Shown in pieces: positions 40,311-51,199 of a stretch of 64,000 nt of DNA. The stretch spans positions 62,001 through 126,000 of the forward strand of contig JADKCC010000025.1 of the NCBI GenBank assembly GCA_016714785.1, in the 5' to 3' direction. The stretch comes from Saprospiraceae bacterium (lineage in GTDB: Bacteria; Bacteroidota; Bacteroidia; Chitinophagales; Saprospiraceae). The notes beneath the pieces are model-generated. The model was not told where the DNA came from. It searched no databases and worked only from the letters and a program-made list of their open reading frames with translations. A program made the translations under genes and the position numbers. The first letter of the stretch is position 1, and each line of letters starts with the position of its first letter.

Positions 40311-41222
40311 TTATAAATTTATTATCTCATCTTCAGACAATCCAGTGATTTCAGCTATCTCTTGGATGCTAAATTTTCCCACTAGTTTAAGCTTTTTTGC
40401 TATTTCAATTGATTTTAAATATTGCCCTTTCTCCATCCCTTTTTCCATCCCTTTCTCCATCCCTTTCTCCATCCCTTTCTCCATCCCTTTTTCATGCCTT
40501 TTTCCATGCCTTCTCTTAATGAATCTTTCATCAATAATTTTTGTGTTCTGATTGCATCCATGTATTTGTCATAAGCTAATAATTCTTTCCTTGGTATAAC
40601 TACTCTCTCTAACAAACCAATAGCTTTAGCGATTTCTGGGACTTCAATAATTCTGAGGTATCATATTACAATTATTTTCTATTTCTGATAAAAACTTAAG
40701 CCAAAGGTACTGCAATTTCCTCTGAGAAAAGCTATTTGCCTTAAATTTTGGTATTTCTATAAACAAAAATTCCATCCCAATAAGTTTCCTATCGGGCTTA
40801 TTTATTTGATTTATTGTATAATAATGATAATATTCGCTTTCATCACGTGCTGTAAAATGGTCATTTATGATATTTATAGAATATACGGTAGAGAGTTCGT
40901 CATAGCTACTGCCCCGAGCCATTTGCATGATGTATGTTTTGGATGTATTGAAGAGTACTCTGGACGTAAATTGCTCTGTCCAAATTAATTGGATCTCAAT
41001 AATAAAATATCTACCCTTGCTATCCTTACATTTTACATCGACAATTGTATTTTTTAGGTCGGGACTATTGGGTGTTAACTCAGATGATAAATATTCTAAG
41101 TTTTCTATTTTACTGTCATCATCAAATGGCATCAAAGCATTCAACAAACTTATCATCAAATCTGGATGATGTCCAAATATTTTTTTAAATGTTAGGTCAT
41201 TCTTAGGATCAAGATATCTCAT
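40311..41222 (-). pseudogene. Rpn/PD-(D/E)XK family nuclease, two frameshifts
   Basis: Family of the PD-(D/E)XK 'transposase' nucleases (Rpn), implicated in DNA breakage and recombination. It starts MRYLDPKNDLTFKKIFGHHP from ATG 41222. The PD-(D/E)XK core reads IVDVKCKDSKGRYFIIEIQL (metal Asp and Glu-x-Gln). The frame is lost near 40660 after NNCNMIPQ, resumes with VPEIAKAIGLLERVVIPRKE, and is lost again in a 12-bp repeat encoding GMEK units. The natural end is IAEITGLSEDEIINL at 40311. It sits between kmo (stop 41232) and haaO. Confidence 0.8.
40433..40516. repeat. 12-bp tandem repeat within the Rpn gene
   Basis: About seven imperfect copies of CCCTTTCTCCAT encode a Lys-Gly-Met-Glu repeat (GMEKGMEK) on the minus strand. 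Slippage here could shift the frame or change linker length; one shift is already present in the array. Confidence 0.85.
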
Positions 41223-41231
41223 AGTAACCAA

Positions 41232-42581
41232 TTAAGTTAGGTTGTTTATTCTCTTTAACGCTTCATATTCATCAAATAATGAAAAGTCCATTATTTCGCT
41301 CGCATATTCCATCAGGATACGATCTTGTGCTCTACCTCTTTCCATAGCAAAGCTGTAGGATAGATCTTCTCTAAATGTTACCATGCTATATTTACTAAAA
41401 TAATCTGGATATTTTTGTTCAAGATGGAGTTCCATTTTGCGTTTTAAAAGAAAAACAGGATCAGCAGTAGATGAGCGCATTTCTATCTCATTTTCAACAG
41501 CTAGGTCAGCTATGGCATCTGCATCACTTTTTCTTATTTGCTGGAAAATGGATAAAATTTGAGGCCAATTACCTTCATATTTGTCTATTAATTCGTCTAA
41601 TACTACTACATCTTCAAACGATGCATTCATGCCTTGACCATAAAAAGGGACTACTGCGTGTGCGGCATCTCCCATCAGCAAGAATTTGTCATTTATTTGC
41701 CATGGATAACATTTTACAGTACCCAACGCACTTGTGGGATTTGATCTGAAATCTTCTAAAAGATGTGGCATCTGCGTATAAGCGGTTGGGAAATTATTCT
41801 CAAAAAATGCCATGATCTCTTCATCTGTATTTAGCATTTCAAAACTAGTTTCGCCTTTGAAAGGTAAAAATAAGGTCACAGTAAAACTCGCATCTAAATT
41901 TGGAAGTGCAATCATCATGAAGCCATTCCTAGGCCATATATGCAGGGCATTTTTTTCTAATCTATACCCTCCGTCTGACGCTGCTGGAATTTCTAACTCT
42001 TTGTATGCAGTAGAGAGATATATTTGCGAAAAATCAAATCTATATTTTGCGGATTGGTTCAATATTGCATTTCTTATGGCGGAGCCAGCGCCGTCTGTTC
42101 CAAAAATTACATCACCATAATCATTTGTTTTATTACCCGTTTTTACATTGGTGAGAGAAATGTGGCCTTTCACGAGATCGACATCTTCACATTCAGTATC
42201 AAAATGGATAGTCACTTTTCCAGTAGCTTCAGCGGATTCTAACAGCACTTTATTTAAACCACCTCTTGATACCGAATTTATCCACTCGCCTTTTCTGCCA
42301 CTATAATTTACAAAACTGGTGTTGGTATTTAGGGGATGGATCATTCTCCCGTGCATAGGTATAACCAATGGTAAGATTTTATCTTCAATACCTACCAAAG
42401 CCAATCCTTTTAAACCTCTATCTGATAATGCCAGATTTATAGACCTGCCTGCCCCGACATTGGATTTACGCATATCAGATCGTCTTTCATACATGACTAC
42501 TTGGTATCCTTTTTGTGCTAATCTTAATGCCAATAATGTGCCACACAAGCCAGCACCTACAATGATGATTTTATTACTCAT
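41232..42581 (-). CDS. kmo: Kynurenine 3-monooxygenase
   Basis: Flavin hydroxylase making 3-hydroxykynurenine. The 449 residues show N-terminal FAD motif VGAGLCGTLLALRLAQKGY, the GAGRSINLALSDRGLKGL block typical of Kmo, and C-terminal FLLMGDAAHAVVPFYGQGMN. Absence of a kynureninase gene nearby means the middle step must be encoded elsewhere. The next gene (Rpn-type) begins 10 bp after its stop, haaO lies beyond. Confidence 0.95.
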   Translation of the reverse strand: MSNKIIIVGAGLCGTLLALRLAQKGYQVVMYERRSDMRKSNVGAGRSINLALSDRGLKGLALVGIEDKILPLVIPMHGRMIHPLNTNTSFVNYSGRKGEWINSVSRGGLNKVLLESAEATGKVTIHFDTECEDVDLVKGHISLTNVKTGNKTNDYGDVIFGTDGAGSAIRNAILNQSAKYRFDFSQIYLSTAYKELEIPAASDGGYRLEKNALHIWPRNGFMMIALPNLDASFTVTLFLPFKGETSFEMLNTDEEIMAFFENNFPTAYTQMPHLLEDFRSNPTSALGTVKCYPWQINDKFLLMGDAAHAVVPFYGQGMNASFEDVVVLDELIDKYEGNWPQILSIFQQIRKSDADAIADLAVENEIEMRSSTADPVFLLKRKMELHLEQKYPDYFSKYSMVTFREDLSYSFAMERGRAQDRILMEYASEIMDFSLFDEYEALKRINNLT

Positions 42582-42645
42582 TTTTGATATTTAGATTTAA
42601 GTTTTTAAGTGTTTTAAGATTGATTTTAGGGATTTGTTGACATTA

Positions 42646-43356
42646 TTACTGCATACTATCAAATCTCCATTTGCGTCCGTTAGCTTCTGTAAATGCCACA
42701 ATCCCTTCGTTTTTATTATAGTATGTTTTATGGCGCTGTGTAGAAGTGAATACATTAAATATCACGCTCTTAAACGTTTTATCATATATGGTCAATTCGT
42801 CTGTAGTGTCTATTTTGTCTGCAAAACCATCTTTAGATTCGCGAGTATCTATGCGTGTATTAAAATAAGGTAACACTCCATCTAGTCTTCCATTGTCGGT
42901 GATTTGAATTTCGATTTCATCTACTACTTTTTTATTGGGCAATGATGTGTCAAAGTCATTATATATCTTTGCTACTAGTATCAGCGCCCCTCCAATCTCG
43001 GTCAATGTGTAGCTCCAAGACTGACTCAACATGCAGTTGGTAATCTTTCCTGCGGCATAAGGTACGTTATTCAATACCGTATCTTTTATAGTGATCGAAT
43101 TAGTCAGTTGAATTGATGATTCAGTGAATTTTACAACAAAGACTTTTTTGATACCCAAAGAATCGATGAAAGTTACATTTTTAATACTTGTGTATGGAAA
43201 GGCACTTTTGCTTATTACGGTAAGCTGTTGTTGGCCGATATCGTAGGTACATGGATCGGTAACTTCGTTTTTTTCTTCATTTAGACAACTGCTCAAAAAT
43301 ATAACAGCTATATAAATAAACCAACATTTAACATTCACTTTATTTGATCGAATCAT
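42646..43356 (-). CDS. Lipoprotein of unknown function
   Basis: The 236-residue protein has a lipoprotein signal (CWFIYIAVIFLSSC, Cys24). The rest is beta-rich with no named domain (for example YDIGQQQLTVISKSAFPYTS, GRKWRFDSMQ at the end). Its start overlaps the stop of the upstream VPS10-like gene by 4 bp (ATGA on the minus strand), so the two are co-transcribed. I recognise no family. Confidence 0.7.
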   Translation of the reverse strand: MIRSNKVNVKCWFIYIAVIFLSSCLNEEKNEVTDPCTYDIGQQQLTVISKSAFPYTSIKNVTFIDSLGIKKVFVVKFTESSIQLTNSITIKDTVLNNVPYAAGKITNCMLSQSWSYTLTEIGGALILVAKIYNDFDTSLPNKKVVDEIEIQITDNGRLDGVLPYFNTRIDTRESKDGFADKIDTTDELTIYDKTFKSVIFNVFTSTQRHKTYYNKNEGIVAFTEANGRKWRFDSMQ

Positions 43357-46300
43357 TCTTTAAAAATTTTTATTTCCAATGTTTTTGCGTCCATTTGATA
43401 AGTTTTCCATTCAGTACTTATAAAACTATTTACTTCATTTATGACCAGATTGGTATTTACTTTTGCTTTTTGTACGGCAAGCATTGCATTTTCCTGTGGT
43501 GCTGTCCAGGACGACCTGATATAATTGGAAGCTCCGAATAGTAAACTATTAAGTTGATCGGGATTTCGTTGGATTCCTTTTACATTTTCAGGGCCCACAA
43601 ACTTATTGATCAAACTATCTAATTGACCATTCAATATTTTATGCTTTTCTTTGTATGACTTTTTGATGGTATCTGATTGGTGTTCAAGTAATTTTTCAAC
43701 AATGCTGATAGATTTTTTTGCTTCGAGTAATTGATCGAATGCGCTTTTGGCATCCTTGATTAAAATTGCGTGATCATCCAAGGCTTTTTTAATACCATTC
43801 CTATCGTCCAAGGTCATAGGTGTTCTTGGGTCTGCTTTCACCCACACTTCTGTAGAGTCTTTATATTTATCTAGTGCAATGACGGCTTTATATTTGCCAG
43901 GCAATACATTATATCCACCAGGAAGATCGTCGTCTTCTTTTACTTCAGTGCGTGAAAAGAATCTCATACCATCGGTTTCTAATCCCCATGCAAACTTGTT
44001 CAAGCCATCTTCCACTTTCCTTTGTATGGTTCTGACCATTTTTCCATCTGCATCATATATTTTGATAGTAGCTTTAGGACCTTTGTCATCGTCTTTTTTT
44101 GTTTTTTCTATCGAAGGCTTTTTCCACACGTTCAATAAAATTCGGTCATAACCCCTATTGTCACCTTTGAACTCGCTTTGTCCTGCAAATCTTACCCATC
44201 ATACGACTTGTAACTCACTAAATAGCCATGGGTACTTTCCAATACATCAAATTCATTATTTAAGATAGTTTCGCCTTTTGCTGCTAACTCGCGCAATGGG
44301 TTGATATCATCTAGAATCCAAAATGCGCGACCAAAAGTACCTAAAACCAACTCGTCTTCTACTTTATGTATCTTCATATCATTGACTTGTACTTGTGGAA
44401 ATTCTTTATTCCAATGATGCCACTTTTTACCTTTGTCAAACGAAACATACAAGCCTACATCCGTACCCAAAAACAATAGATTGGGCTGTTTGTGATCTTG
44501 AACAATACAGAGTACAAAACCTTTAATTTGGGTGTCATCTGCTATCCTTGTCCAAGTCTTGCCAAAATCTGTGGTATGATAAGTGTAGGCGCTGTAATCA
44601 TTTCTGCGGTAATTGTTAGCCACAACCCAAGCTTCGCCTTCGTTATGTTCAGAGACATGAATCTGTGGTATCCAACTAGCTATAGGAAGTCCTTTTAATG
44701 CTTTATGGTGATTTGTCCAAGTTTTGCCACCATCCTGAGTGAGCTGAATATTGCCATCATCAGTACCTACCCAAACGACATTTTTATTGATTGGGCTTGG
44801 TGCAATGGCAATTATGGTAGTGTGATTTTCTGCATTGGTGGCATCCATAGTGAGCCCTCCACTTTTATCTGCGTTTTGTTTGGTTGTATCATTGGTGGTA
44901 AGGTCAGGAGACAATATGCGCCAACTCTCACCACAATCATTTGAGTAGTGTAAAAATTGGCTACCAAAATATACACCACAGTCTGAAAAAGGATCTTGCG
45001 CTATAGCAGCATTCCAATTGTATCTTAACTCTACGGAAGGGTTTGGGTGATTGGGTTTGACAAAGCGTGTTTTACCTGTCTCTCTGTCATAAAATCCTAC
45101 ATTACCACCTTGTGACATGGCGTATCCATATCGACTATCTTTTCTGTAAGGTACCACATCAAATCCATCTCCAAAATATAATTCCTGAAAATCATGATTG
45201 CGTATGCCACCTCGTTTGAGTACAGCTGATGGTCCTACCCAAGAGCCATTGTCTTGCATTCCACCATATACATTGTAAGGAAAGTCATTATCGACATTGA
45301 CATGGTAGAACTGTCCTACTGGTATGTTGCCCGCAAAATACCAATTGACACCACCATCGCGTGAGATTGTTAAGCCACCATCATTGCCATCAATAATGTA
45401 TTGAGGATCAGTAGGGTGTATCCAAAAGGCGTGATGATCAGGATGTACATCATTGCCATAATTGGCTATCTCACGGAAGGTCTTGCCACCATCTTCACTC
45501 ATGGATATATAGGTGTAAACATTGTAAATCCTGTTTTCGTTTAGTGGATCAACGTATAGTTCTGCGTAGTAAAACGGTCGGTCACCTATATTTTTAGTTG
45601 AGACCAAAGACCATTTTTTGCCACCATCTATAGACTTGTACAAGCCGTTTTCTTTAGCTTCCACGAGTGCATAGATGATATTGGGTTTGTTCTTCGCAAA
45701 GGCTAGTCCACACCTACCGAGGTCACCTTTTGGCAATCCATCTTCATCACTTAGTTTTTTCCAAGTGTCGCCAGCATCATAGGTGATGTGCAATCCTGAG
45801 CCTTTCCCACCAGAGTTGAAAAACCAAGGATCTCTTTTGTGTTCCCACATCGCTACGATGAGTTTATTGGGATTGTTTGGGTCAGTGATCATGTCTGCTG
45901 CGCCAGTTAAATCATTGACATAAAGTATTTTGCGCCAAGTTTTGCCACCATCTATGGTTTTGAATACGCCACGATCTACATTTGGGCCCCATGGTGAGCC
46001 TAGGGAAGCCACATAAACAATATCTGGATTATCTCTATGGATGATGATACGGTGTATGGTCTTGGTGTTTTCCAGTCCCATTTTTTGCCATGATTTACCA
46101 CCATCTAGAGATTTATAGATGCCATTGCCTGTATTTAGAGAGTTGCGTGGGTTGCCTTCACCAGTACCTACCCAAATCTCTGAAGGATTTTTTTGATTGA
46201 TTTTGATAGCACCGATAGCCAGAGATGACTGCTCATCAAAGATAGGTGTCCACGAGATGCCTCCATTTTCAGATAACCATACCCCACCGGAAGCGGCACC

Positions 46301-46474
46301 TGCGAAGATTCGATTGGGATTGGACAAATCTACATCTATCGCTGTGATACGGCCACTCATACCTGCTGGTCCGATATTGCGAAACTTCATGGCTTTGAAA
46401 TCATCCACTTTAAACTGTCCAAAAACAAGTGTTGAAAAAGCAAAAAATAGAAAAGATAATAAATACTTTTGCAT
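43353..46474 (-). CDS. Secreted VPS10/sortilin-type BNR-repeat protein; one frameshift near 44190
   Basis: About 1,040 residues. The signal peptide MQKYLLSFLFFAFSTLVFGQ is followed by a ten-bladed VPS10-like propeller with many BNR/Asp-box motifs (SENGGISW, SLDGGKSW, TIDGGKTW, SEDGGKTF). The C-terminal part (GPKATIKIYDADGKMVRTIQ and beyond) has an Ig-like domain and a helical tail. The frame breaks after VSYKSYDG, one G missing in a G-run, and continues as VRFAGQSEFKGDNRGYDRIL. Such proteins are often annotated as glycosyl hydrolases, without proof. A promoter-like element lies upstream. Confidence 0.85.
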
Positions 46475-46505
46475 AAGTGAATAGGTTTGATTGGAAAACT
46501 TGACG

Positions 46506-46535
46506 CAAAGTAATGGAAAAAGCTTTATTTGCCAA
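46506..46535 (-). promoter_or_regulatory. Promoter of the VPS10-like gene (TTG - 19 bp - TTACTTTG)
   Basis: On the minus strand TTG (46533-46535) and TTACTTTG (46506-46513) are spaced 19 bp, one mismatch from the Bacteroidota TAnnTTTG box. Transcription would start about 25 bp before the ATG. Confidence 0.5.
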
Positions 46536-46616
46536 AAAAAGTAAATAAAATGCTAAAAAAAGTGATTTTATATAGGATGTACCTATTAGGCTGACTTACC
46601 GATACTAAGATGCATC

Positions 46617-46785
46617 AGTGGGATCTAGTGGGAACTCAGTGGGAACTAGTGGGAACTCGGTGGGAACTCAGTGGGAACTCACTGGGAATGTGGTGGGAGT
46701 ACATACGGAACGTGTACGGAGCATATACGGAGTTGATACGGAGTTGGTATGGAGTTGGTATGGAGTTGGTATGGGGTTGATAGCA
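46617..46785. repeat. Two adjacent minisatellites (about 10-12 bp units)
   Basis: Repeats of GTGGGAACTC/A (46617-46690) run into a second array of about 12-bp ATACGGAGTTGG/GTATGGAGTTGG units (to 46785). Units diverge gradually. An open frame crosses them but has no features of a gene. Confidence 0.85.
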
Positions 46786-46902
46786 GGTTGGTACTTAGTA
46801 AGGATGGAAGAAGTGTCGTTCTAAAATAGCTACACAGGATAATTAAATAATCCTACAATTACTTTACACTATGCAAAAATAATCCTTAAACAATGCAGTA
46901 TC

Positions 46903-46940
46903 ATTAAAGATGTCAGGGCTACGACCCTTATTGTTATTTA
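46903..46940. repeat. Solitary copy of the 50-bp tandem repeat
   Basis: TTAAAGATGTCAGGGCTACG and the following CCCTTATTGTTATTTAC match the unit of the array at 47335 with a few differences. Confidence 0.7.
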
Positions 46941-47334
46941 CTAAAGTTTCGGGGAAAATTTTGCACAACAACTACTCTCATAACCTTGAATCAAATTCAA
47001 TTGTGCTCTTTGGGGCTAATGATTATACTATAGGTTTGGCATTGTCGCCTGCCGCGCTTCTTTTTGCATTGCCAAAAAGTAAACAAAAAACGCTAGTTCC
47101 GCTAAATCGCTCCGCGTACCGGAACAGGCTCCCCAATGAGGTAAGCCTTGGTATTACTACACCTCCCAAAGCAATATGTTTACGTCGTATTTCTAAATCT
47201 CCTTGTAAATTGTTTTAAAGTATTGATTATCAGTATTATAAAGTAAGTTATTATTTGATTATTTAATATGTAATTAGTTGATATTAATCCATTTATAAAC
47301 TCCGAAACTTCAGTCATTTACTTTTATATTTTAT
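46941..47334. other. Intergenic, no supported gene
   Basis: Contains the stretch around 47050-47170 with a GC-richer, repeat-like composition (CGCTAGTTCCGCTAAATCGC). No reading frame with coding features. Confidence 0.4.
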
Positions 47335-47627
47335 AAAGATGTCAGGGCTACAGGCTACGCCCTTATTGTCATTTTCATTTATCTTTTTATAAAGATATCA
47401 GGGCTACGCCCCTTATTGTCATTTACATTTATCTTTTTATAAAGATGTCAGGGCTACGCCCCTTATTGTCATTTACATTTATCTTTTTATAAAGATGTCA
47501 GGGCTACGCCCCTTATTGTCATTTACATTTATCTTTTATAAAGATGTCAGGGCTACGCCCCTTATTGTCATTTATCTTTTTATAAAGGTGTCAGGGCTAC
47601 GCCCCTTATTGTCATTTACATTTATCT
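47335..47627. repeat. Array of six 44-56-bp tandem repeats
   Basis: Units begin AAAGATGTCAGGGCTACGCC, continue CCTTATTGTCATTTAC and end ATTTATCTTTTTAT, at 47335, 47391, 47441, 47491, 47540 and 47584. Spacing is mostly 50 bp. Each carries a small hairpin GGGC-TAC-GCCC. There are no unique spacers, so it is not a CRISPR array. Confidence 0.9.
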
Positions 47628-47647
47628 CAAAGTCAGGTAAGACTTTG
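47628..47647. repeat. Hairpin CAAAGTC-AGGTAA-GACTTTG
   Basis: A 7-bp stem directly after the 50-bp array. Nearly the same element stands at 59193-59216. Confidence 0.7.
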
Positions 47648-47725
47648 ACAAACGGAGATTGTATATATAGTCAGGTTGGAAGCCTTGTGATATAGAATCT
47701 TAGCGGGGACGCTACAATTAACGGG

Positions 47726-47971
47726 CTACTCTGCTTTGGCTGCTTGTACTGCTTGCCAACCTTTCAGTACTGCTAGACGAATGAATAACATCCAAGGAAT
47801 GCCGTGCATGAAAAAATCTCCCCAATCCATGAGTGACATGCCATGTGCGCCTCCCGCTATCCACCTGATTTTGCCCAAGATATGTGGCTCGGGGAAAAAT
47901 GGTGCTAAACCCATAGTGAGTGAAGCCATTATGACAAATGACCATTGATTCCAGATTTTACTTTCGTCCAT
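47726..47971 (-). CDS. Small membrane protein, about 81 residues
   Basis: Reads MDESKIWNQWSFVIMASLTM, then GLAPFFPEPHILGKIRWIAG and GIPWMLFIRLAVLKGW. Two hydrophobic segments (about 9-28 and 52-70) flank the conserved-looking PEPHILGKIRW loop. I recall similar short proteins of unknown function in Bacteroidota. A second minus frame overlapping it is a shadow. Confidence 0.7.
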   Translation of the reverse strand: MDESKIWNQWSFVIMASLTMGLAPFFPEPHILGKIRWIAGGAHGMSLMDWGDFFMHGIPWMLFIRLAVLKGWQAVQAAKAE

Positions 47972-48509
47972 TCGTGCTTATATTTGGTGCAAAGGTAGTG
48001 GATATGCCCTGATTTGATGTAACTAGTGTTACATTGCGCATTTGGCTTTGGAGCAAAGTTTTGTGTGATTGGAAAGATAAGTGGTATGTGTGATCTATAA
48101 ATTGCCTGATTACGTGCTTGCGGAAGTAGGGTATTGGCTACTTTATCCGTTATCAGTAAAGTATGCAATAGTACAAATAGTGCGAGTCGTTCTGATAGTG
48201 TGAACCGTTCACTCATCAAAACATACCGTTTACTAACAAAAATGGGTGTTTCAGATGTTTGTCTAGATTGGGTTGATTTTTTAGACTTACATTTAGGTTT
48301 TGGATAAGATGGGTCGATGTATGGTTTTGTGTTGTGCTGATAGCGATGAGACACCTGCTAGACTGCTGATCATTAGCAAAAACCTTTAACTCATCAAAAT
48401 CTGCCATTTAATCATTATTTTGTATGTTTAAGATATTTTTAGTTTGCCATATAAATAAAAAGATATATTTTTACACTAATTTTTAAATCGTTAATAAAAT
48501 ATCACCAAC
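47972..48509. other. Intergenic, no firm gene
   Basis: Two overlapping minus-strand frames are possible (for example one starting MADFDELKVFANDQQSSR at 48407), but neither shows domain or repeat support. It contains the putative promoter of the next gene. Confidence 0.4.
48443..48471 (+). promoter_or_regulatory. Putative promoter (TTTG - 17 bp - TATATTTT)
   Basis: TTTG at 48443-48446 and TATATTTT at 48464-48471, spaced 17 bp. It lies about 38 bp upstream of the ATG at 48510. It is near, but not equal to, the consensus. Confidence 0.4.
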
Positions 48510-50054
48510 ATGAGAAGATTTAACATACTGATGTTTTTCTTTTTGATTTCTGTGACGATGCATGCTCAGTTTATAAACAACGGCGCTACTGTGACCATAC
48601 AGTCGGGTGCTACACTGAGAGTCGAGACGGATTTCATCAATACTAGCGGTACCGTAATCAACAATGGTACTTTAGAGGTAAAGGATGATTTTACCAATGC
48701 TGGGACTTTTACTGCAGATCCGGGATCTACTGTAAGATTTGTGGGAACTGACCCATCCTTAGTTACATCGGGTGGGGCTACTTTCGGTAATGTAGAGATG
48801 GCCAAAACCAATAACAATATCACACTACAAGATGCCATGTCTGTAGCAGGAGCACTTAATTTTGTATCTGACAACAATAAAGTGGTACTCGGTGATAATA
48901 ATCTAACATTGACCACTTCGGGTAGTATCACCTCAGCAGATGATAACGAATATGTAGCCACTACAGGTACAGGCACATTGATAAAACCTGTGTCAGGAAA
49001 TGGAACCATTGCGCACGAAATAGGCGATGCATCCAATTACACACCACTATCTAGTGCAGTGACAGGTACAGGATATACTGCGGCTACCTTGGCGGCTAGG
49101 GTTTATACTACGGGCACGCAAGCAAAATATGGTGAAGCATCTGACCTTATAGCCCGTGAGTGGCAAGTAGTAGCTGCTGGTATCGCAGATTATGATAATA
49201 CAATGACAGGTACGTATGTAGCTGGTGAGTGATATCTACAGGAACAGAAACATTTATCAAAGGAGTACTTACATACAGACTGGTTTTTGGTGCGCAGGAG
49301 ACGCTGCGTAATACAGTGATTGCTGCTACCATGTAGCAGACGTAAAATTTTCAGGGCAAAATTTCTTTGGTAAGGCAAATCTGAAAGCGTTTTGCAAGGA
49401 CCATATAATTCAGGTACTGGATGATGACAACGCTTTGAATGTCATTATCCAATACACCGGAAGCTTTTAATGCTACATCAGTTAAAGCCCTCTATCCGGC
49501 GACTGCTACTGACGGATACTGGTAGCGATGCAGGCTATATTTTACCAAATCCAAACATTGTTACTGGGTGAGACTAAATTTAGAGACCCATTGAGACGAA
49601 AAAGTGGTAAACAGTTAGTCCCATTTATAAAAATCATGGTGGGTATTAGGTTTGTTGATGGACTGTAACATTACCTAGAAGAAAAATTTTAGCCTGAGTA
49701 AAGGTGTTAGCCACAGAAATCGCTTTCCTATAGAACGAAGATGCAATTGATATCTGGATTGCAGTGAGATATTACATGCAACATGATTTTGAGATATACA
49801 GGTTCTGGAACTTATGATTGCTTTGAGACAAATGAATCATGGGTGATGCATTGAGGATTGATAAATTTTTAAGTTCAGCTTAATGGAATTTGATTAATAT
49901 AATCGATGCAGCCGATATTGGTAATCAACATTTAGAATACAAATTATTTGATTTGGCACTTTTGTAAACAATGATGGTGCGTATCTTCTACGGCATTATT
50001 AATAAATTGTTGGGTTCGCAATTAAATCACATAATTAATAATCCCAAAACTTAA
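48510..50054 (+). pseudogene. Type IX cargo/surface protein with repetitive beta N-terminus (frames broken after 49232)
   Basis: Signal peptide MRRFNILMFFFLISVTMHAQ, then a repetitive beta-solenoid (NNGATVTIQSGATLRVETDF, NNGTLEVKDDFTNAGTFTAD). This kind of region is common in Bacteroidota surface proteins. The frame is clean to 49232 and then lost in an indel-rich stretch where homology-like pieces continue in several frames (NTPEAFNATSVKALYPATAT, ILPNPNIV, ADIG...LLINN). The late pieces resemble dockerin-like or a C-terminal module. The end is approximate. Confidence 0.6.
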
Positions 50055-50059
50055 ATTAC

Positions 50060-51150
50060 ATGAAAATGAAATATACATTTTTCAAATATAATATTATTTC
50101 AATTTTTTCAAAGTTAGTTATGGGCAAGAAATTTCAACAAAGTTAATGCTAAAATGAAATTCCAATATATTTATTTCAATTTCATTTACCCTCAAAATTA
50201 ATAATCGTTAATAATGCTGAATTGTTCAAATACGTGAGACAACTGTTTTAGAATGCTCAACTCAAGGACTTTAGCTCCATATGGTTTGGGGATCTTCAAA
50301 CTTTTACATTAATTTTGAGTTTCCCAAATTTAGTTCAGGCCATAGAAAGTTTATTCAGCAATTTATCTTAAATATCCTTGTCAATGGATTGCCTAATCAA
50401 ACTTATGATGGTAGAAGTGTATACGTATACCAACAGGAGACCCTTAATTCCGGAATTCTAGTATTTCTAATTTAGGGTAAACTAGTGAATAGGAAATACA
50501 ATTACAAAATCAAGGGCAAATTTAAGTTTTGCAGATAATTTAGCATAATTAACCTTAATGTACAAGATCAAACAGTTCCTCTCCCAATCAAAGTTAAATC
50601 TTTCTCTGCCATTAAAGAAGGAGAGCGTGCAAGCCGATTGGATTGGGTTACTTCATCTGAGGTTAATAGCGACTACTTCGGTGTAGAGCGTAGTGCAGAT
50701 GGAAATACTTGGGAGCAGATAGGACAGGTAGCCGCAGCAGGCAATAGCAATACAGACTTAGCGTATCAATATATAGATCGTAAGTTGCCTTCTTTCCGTG
50801 CAGGAGAAAATATATTTTATTACAGATTGCGTTTGACAGATCTAGATGGTCAGTACAAATACACAGATGTAAGAGGTGTTAACTTCGGAAAGACATCTAA
50901 TAGCATCGTATCTATCTATCCTAACCCTACCACTGAGATCATCAATGTAGATATCTCGGGTATGAGCCTAGACGCAGGTGATGTAACACTATCTGTATAT
51001 GATATGAATGGTCGCAACATGATCAGCAAAAACATCCTAGGCAACGGCATAGAGTTGATCGATGTTGATCAATATCCTGCAGGTACCTACAATGTAGTGG
51101 TACAACAAGGAGAAACCATACAGCAGAAAAAAATCATCAAGATAGATTAG
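50060..51150 (+). pseudogene. Type IX secretion cargo with C-terminal sorting domain (frames broken before about 50640)
   Basis: The N-terminal part is scattered (KYTFFKYNIISIFS signal-like start). The intact C-terminal 170 residues read LDWVTSSEVNSDYFGVERSA through FGKTSNSIVSIYPNPTTEII to QQGETIQQKKIIKID. The YPNPTTEIINVDI segment and the final Lys-rich strand are the type IX sorting signal. The first clear upstream homology is VPLPIKVKSFSAIKEG, typical of the domain just before such signals. It should be exported and cell-surface attached or released. Confidence 0.7.
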
Positions 51151-51199
51151 AATTTATATCCTATCAATAGGCAATGGATTTATCTAATGACATTAATAG

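Noticed and set aside
46618..46824. Short protein made of GNSVGT-type repeats
   Set aside because: It is only the translation of the minisatellite; no start context or homology.
46910..47218. 102-residue plus-strand protein
   Set aside because: Starts inside a copy of the 50-bp repeat and crosses repeat-like sequence; composition is not coding-like.
47335..47627. CRISPR array
   Set aside because: Repeats are contiguous with no unique spacers, units vary in length, and no cas gene is near.
47929..48354. 141-residue minus-strand protein
   Set aside because: Overlaps the small membrane protein gene and has low-complexity, non-domain-like sequence.
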